From positions 1 to 64,000 of the forward strand of contig JACCXN010000083.1 in assembly GCA_013696965.1 (NCBI GenBank): 64,000 nucleotides of DNA. The letters are read 5' to 3'. The stretch comes from Bacteroidota bacterium. Lineage in GTDB: Bacteria; Bacteroidota; Bacteroidia; JACCXN01. Position numbers and translations under genes: made by a program. Under the pieces are notes generated by a model. That model did no database searches and was not told where the DNA came from. It worked only from the letters and a program-made list of their open reading frames with translations. Positions 63,714 to 64,000 of the stretch are shown here, piece by piece. Positions within the stretch are counted from its first letter, which is position 1; each line of letters starts with the position of its first letter.

Positions 63714-64000
63714 ATGATGAAAAAATTACTATTGAGTTCAGCTTTAATAGCTTCGGGCATTGTTGTTAATGCTCAGTGGGTTTCGCAGGCAACTGGATTT
63801 GCTGCCCCCTCAAGAGGCATTACTAATATTTCTATTGTTGATCCTTCTATTGTTTGGGCTTCTGCTTATGATGGATCTGGTGGAACCGCAAAAATTCAGG
63901 AATTTACCCGCACCATTGATGGCGGTGCAAATTGGACTCCAGGATTTATCAATAATGCTTCTCAATTAGAAATTTCTAACCTTTTTGCCATCAGTGCGGA
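63714..64000 (+). CDS. Secreted Asp-box protein, 3' end outside the window
   Basis: Only the first ~95 residues are present. The start MMKKLLLSSALIASGIVVNA is a signal peptide. The mature part begins QWVSQATGFAAPSRGITNIS and contains TIDGGANWTPG, an Asp-box (BNR) motif as found in beta-propellers such as Ycf48-like or exo-sialidase-type repeats. In Bacteroidota such proteins usually end with a type IX secretion sorting domain, which cannot be checked here. It begins a separate transcript, with TAACTTTA-like sequence about 60 bases upstream. Confidence 0.85.
   Translation, partial: MMKKLLLSSALIASGIVVNAQWVSQATGFAAPSRGITNISIVDPSIVWASAYDGSGGTAKIQEFTRTIDGGANWTPGFINNASQLEISNLFAISA

Noticed and set aside
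63760-63969. A 69-codon frame near the right edge
   Set aside because: It is out of frame with a better ORF starting at 63714 that has a signal peptide and an Asp-box motif.

Overview
This AT-rich window comes from a member of the Bacteroidota; I cannot place it more precisely from sequence alone. The evidence is the gene order of the ribosomal cluster (secY directly followed by map and infA, no adk, then rpoA-rplQ-carA-eno), zinc-free forms of S14 and L36, the promoter style (TTG, 19-20 bases, TAnnTTTG), A-rich leaders with almost no Shine-Dalgarno sequences, and families typical of the phylum (GWxTD lipoprotein, DUF2851, GIN/DUF2807, WG repeats, PD40/TPR surface proteins, a secreted Asp-box protein).

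Region 1 (1-12200) is the downstream part of the S10 operon plus the spc and alpha operons, all on the plus strand: rplV (cut by the window edge), rpsC, rplP, rpmC, rpsQ, rplN, rplX, rplE, rpsN, rpsH, rplF, rplR, rpsE, rpmD, rplO, secY, map, infA, rpmJ, rpsM, rpsK, rpsD, rpoA, rplQ, ending in a strong hairpin terminator. Region 2 (12400-16430) holds carA, enolase and a citrate synthase that resembles the mitochondrial type. Region 3 (16470-27000) is mostly on the minus strand: a UbiD-family decarboxylase, RlmB, a GWxTD lipoprotein, RmuC, a BamA/TamA-like barrel protein, uracil-DNA glycosylase and a small membrane protein, with a Cys-poor mini-protein and a helical-repeat protein on the plus strand.

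Region 4 (27300-35400) carries a PaaZ-type aldehyde dehydrogenase/hydratase fusion, a cold shock protein, an unknown protein, an atypical crotonase, a fused 2-oxoacid dehydrogenase E1, a DUF2851 protein and a PspC-domain protein. Region 5 (35400-43600) has two different Kef-type antiporters around a dTDP-4-dehydrorhamnose-reductase-like SDR, then an M23/LysM peptidase, a Nudix CoA pyrophosphatase and small membrane or secreted proteins. Region 6 (44000-49100) has a WG-repeat protein, a marR-pirin-yceI stress operon and a YdcF-like protein. Region 7 (49200-64000) has a predicted aminopeptidase, a GIN lipoprotein followed closely by the fused isobutyryl-CoA mutase IcmF, a PaaI thioesterase, a coiled-coil lipoprotein, an MltF-like transglycosylase, a 965-residue internally duplicated PD40/TPR protein, a PlsC-like acyltransferase, an MFS exporter and the start of a secreted Asp-box protein.

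Metabolically, IcmF, the E1 fusion, PaaZ, the crotonase and the thioesterase point to acyl-CoA and branched-chain amino acid or aromatic catabolism. The rest is largely housekeeping and cell envelope. I found no tRNA, rRNA, insertion sequence, phage, CRISPR array or defence island, and no clearly new multi-gene system. The most unusual signals are small: an 8.5-unit tetranucleotide repeat in the yceI leader, a 16-bp hairpin ending on the rmuC start codon, palindromic half-sites filling the spacer of the marR promoter, a palindrome across the overlapping 3' ends of two convergent genes, and a tandem duplication inside the 965-residue surface protein.
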